From assembly GCA_016801885.1 (NCBI GenBank), contig CM028886.1, forward strand, positions 18,193,866 to 18,257,865: a stretch of 64,000 bases of DNA, written 5' to 3'. Numbering within the stretch: position 1 is the stretch's first letter; each line of letters begins with the position of its first letter. Shown here piece after piece: positions 61,359-64,000 of this stretch. The translations under genes and the position numbers were made by a program. Source of the DNA: Toxotes chatareus (Eukaryota; Chordata; Actinopteri; Toxotidae). Below the pieces are notes generated by a model. It saw nothing but the letters and a program-made list of their open reading frames with translations, was not told where the DNA came from and did no database searches.

Positions 61359-62248
61359 CCCATTCAGAGAGTTTGCACCCTGGAAAACTCTAAAAGCATG
61401 AGATTTACAAATCAATGCCGGGCTTCTTAACTGTGCTTCTCAAACTCAGTCTCAGCTGTGATAGATTAAGATGGTGCTTCCTGCATCAACTCATTTTAGC
61501 TGTCATATTTGATACAATCACCAAAATAAACATTTAATTCCATTAATAAGCTTTGGTGCTATACACACCCATATAAAACACAAACAATAAATATCTGATA
61601 ATAGATGTGAGGATGGCTGGCATGTGAGGATGCACACTGAAATCCACATGTGGCTGATATCACACTGGCTAGTGTACAAACACTCCCTTTGTAGTTTATT
61701 CACACACGTGGCTCTGGGTGTCCTGAAGAGCACATCATAATTTTCATTAGCATTACAAAGACACACATGCTCAGAGGTCTCCTCCCGCTGAGTGCCTCAT
61801 ACAATTCACAGCACATGGCACAGTTATTAGGCAGGCTGTGGCGTGATATGATGCAATAAAACTTCAAAAATGAAAAGGTAGCAGCTGTAGAATAAAAAGA
61901 GAATGTAGGGCAAGGTTTTAACACCGTATGTAAGTGGAATGTCATTTTGAATTCTGTAATTTCAATGTGCTGAGTACAGGTGAAAATCAGGCACAAAATT
62001 TCCCAAAGCATCACTGAATACAACTTTTGGGTAACTATAATACAATCACATTCACTTTCCCCATGCAGACCATATGCCTACAAAATAACATCCTGATAAA
62101 AGATTTTGTCGGCTTTTAAATAAATAATAGACTTAACCATACAACTCTTTAACTCTGTTTAATTTAAATTCTGTAATTTAAGCAAAAGACAAATCAAATA
62201 AATATGCTCAGCTTCTTTAATAGTAACTCTATACATGTTGCATTTTAT

Positions 62249-62251
<3 letters not shown>

Positions 62252-62280
<29 letters not shown>
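62252..62280. repeat. (TA)n microsatellite
   Basis: About 14 TA units in the upstream region. Confidence 0.95.
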
Positions 62281-62285
<5 letters not shown>

Positions 62286-63219
62286 TTAAAAATGACTACA
62301 CTGCACATTTCAGTACCTTCACTTTAGTGTTTAATGGCCCCGTTAGAATCATCAGAAAATTGTCATGCCCCACTAATCTGTTTTTCTTTTCCTTAGCCAC
62401 TAGAAATTGATATTGACTCCCCTTAATCCTTTGTCACAGCCTTCCTCTACAGTGATGCAGGATGGTGGTAAAATAAGTCTGATGGAGACCTCCAAGCTTC
62501 ATTTTGTTCAGTTCACGCGCCCAGTGATCCTCAATGTATACAGGAGGGATTTGTTCACCAGCGGCACTTTTTCTGTCTCACTGAGTATGGAACCCGGAAA
62601 AGTTTTCTTTACATATACCATACACTCATCATGAGCCAAACACACGCAACAACTACAATAATAATAAAGTATTACTAAGTGTGACTGCTAATACTTTTGG
62701 AAACTTTATACCTGTTGAAAATGTTATTATATTTGCAGTTTCCTGAATCAGGATGATCACAAATTTAATTTACATTGTGACATTTTAAAGAATTTACCAA
62801 GGAGCAACTTACAAGACTTCTTGTCTCATGCTAAACAGAGCCACAGTTACCACTGAGTTCACTGAGGTCTTATCTAGACTAATAACCTCAGTACTCCTAA
62901 GGCCCTGATACCAAAATGTTTAAATGCCTTCATCCGCTGATGTGGAGAAGAGAAAACAGACTTTCCAAATATGCAGAATTACTAAACTGGTTTTCCGAAC
63001 AATGGATAACAGTCTTTGCATATGAATCCAGAAGAGATGGTGTCATATGCAGCACAGAATGTGGGTCCTTATTCTACTGCTTCATGTGTATTCATGTCTG
63101 CATGTGCATATACAACAAGAGTAAACAAGAGCACTTTGATATTAATTAGTTTTACAAGAACCATATGTGACTGCACTGACTCTTACACCTGTACAGAGAG
63201 AGCTGAGGCACAGGGGAGT

Positions 63220-63370
63220 GGATAAGAAGTTGAAAGAGGTGTTAAAAAGAAATGGAAACGAGAGTGAGAGACAGACGGACAGAGTGAGAATGTGCACAGA
63301 AAAGAAAAAGGAAAGCGAGAGAGAGACAGGCAGAGGCAGAACGATAGAAAGAGGGGAAGTGAGAGCAAGC
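63220..63370 (+). repeat. Purine-rich tract
   Basis: GAGAGACAG/GAAAG-rich sequence. It underlies overlapping low-complexity frames on both strands. Confidence 0.7.
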
Positions 63371-64000
63371 CCGTGGGAGAAGAAACAGAATTTCAAGTCG
63401 TGCTTATAGCATTGCTCTCACACCTTGACCTCTACTGTTCCTGCCTTCAAGGCCTGCCAGACACTGCTCAGGGCTGTTGTAATTCACCTTGTAGCTGGGA
63501 GATAAAAGGCAACGACAAATCCAGTGGAAAATTCCACTCATTCCACTTTTATTTTATTTGTAGTCACAGTGGAGCCGATGAAAACACTGCTGTGTCCACA
63601 GTTGATAGCAAATGGACAAAAGTTTCCTCCTGTGGTATTTTTTACTGCAGCATTGACAAGAAAGTAGGAGGGATATGCACAGAAATGAACATTTTCCTCC
63701 CACTTCAGCTCATTGAAAGGAGCATTACACACATCCACCAGCATACAGAGGACACTCAGCGGACTATTAATAGAGTTTTTTTCCTCTTTGTGTTTGGGGG
63801 TGGGGGGGCTAGCATATATTCAGTGAGCTGCTGTCTGAAACAGCCCTTTTCTACCTGAGCTGGCAGGAGCAGATGCTTCATTGTACACAGAGAATCAGCG
63901 AAATAAATCTCCTCTGTAAATAGCTCCCAGACTTTGGGAGACAGATTATTGCTCAGATGAAAAGAGGACCGTCTTCCCAGTGAAACAACAGCACCTCAAA

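Larger units (their letters stand above)
45301..64000. other. Upstream intergenic region of csmd3
   Basis: This is 18.7 kb upstream of the csmd3 promoter with no gene I can support. The open frames here are short, or are low-complexity translations of GT/CA and CT/GA tracts. What it does hold is transposon relics (51.3-52.1, 55.1-56.0 and 56.4-56.7 kb), microsatellites, a TIR-bounded repeat at 52.5-52.7 kb, a perfect hairpin at 60.1 kb and several CNE-like blocks. In mammals the sequence upstream of CSMD3 is a large gene desert; a similar situation here is inference. Confidence 0.7.

Noticed and set aside
63292..63858. 188-codon open frame on the plus strand
   Set aside because: Its first third is translated from a purine-rich low-complexity tract and the rest has no recognisable domain, so it is not supported as a gene.
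1..64000. CRISPR arrays, operons, prophage or plasmid features
   Set aside because: The window is eukaryotic intronic and intergenic DNA. The regular repeats seen are microsatellites without spacers.

Overview
This window is vertebrate, almost certainly teleost fish, genomic DNA. It is AT-rich and intron-dominated, with many CA, TA and GA microsatellites and relics of repeat families typical of teleosts (Tc1/mariner, hAT MITE, Tx1/L1-like and CR1/L2/Rex1-like LINEs). There are no operons and no bacterial gene organisation.

I can support one protein-coding gene: the 5' end of a csmd3-type gene (CUB and sushi multiple domains 3), transcribed on the minus strand. Four exons join in phase. Exon 1 (44181-44358) carries the start codon, a cytoplasmic-type leader and a hydrophobic segment. 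Exon 2 (29400-29622) and exon 3 (12202-12314) together make CUB domain 1. Exon 4 (2346-2540) makes sushi/CCP domain 1. Together they encode 236 complete codons plus one base, and the gene runs off the low-coordinate end. The introns are 14,558, 17,085 and 9,661 bp, followed by a partial intron 4. The domain order, the junction residues and the distinctive N-terminus all agree with CSMD3 rather than CSMD1 or CSMD2. I cannot tell whether this is the a or b teleost duplicate.

Layout: 1-2345 is partial intron 4. 2541-12201 is intron 3. 12315-29399 is intron 2, which holds a TTAA-flanked MITE, a very long TA microsatellite, a hAT MITE with a perfect 8-bp target-site duplication, a Tx1/L1-like LINE relic and a homeodomain-motif-rich block. 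29623-44180 is intron 1, with a second TTAA-flanked MITE, several teleost interspersed repeats and a Z-DNA-prone tract 58 bp inside the donor. 44359 to about 45300 is the 5' UTR and promoter region. About 45300-64000 is upstream intergenic sequence with no gene I can support; it holds a Tc1 relic, two LINE relics, a TIR-bounded repeat, a perfect 19-bp-stem hairpin and several blocks that look like conserved noncoding DNA.

I found no convincing new multi-gene system. The observations most worth a second look are the candidate regulatory blocks around and upstream of csmd3, the two alternative N-terminal topologies of the protein with a minimal uORF just upstream, the target-site-defined MITEs and the perfect hairpin at 60.1 kb.
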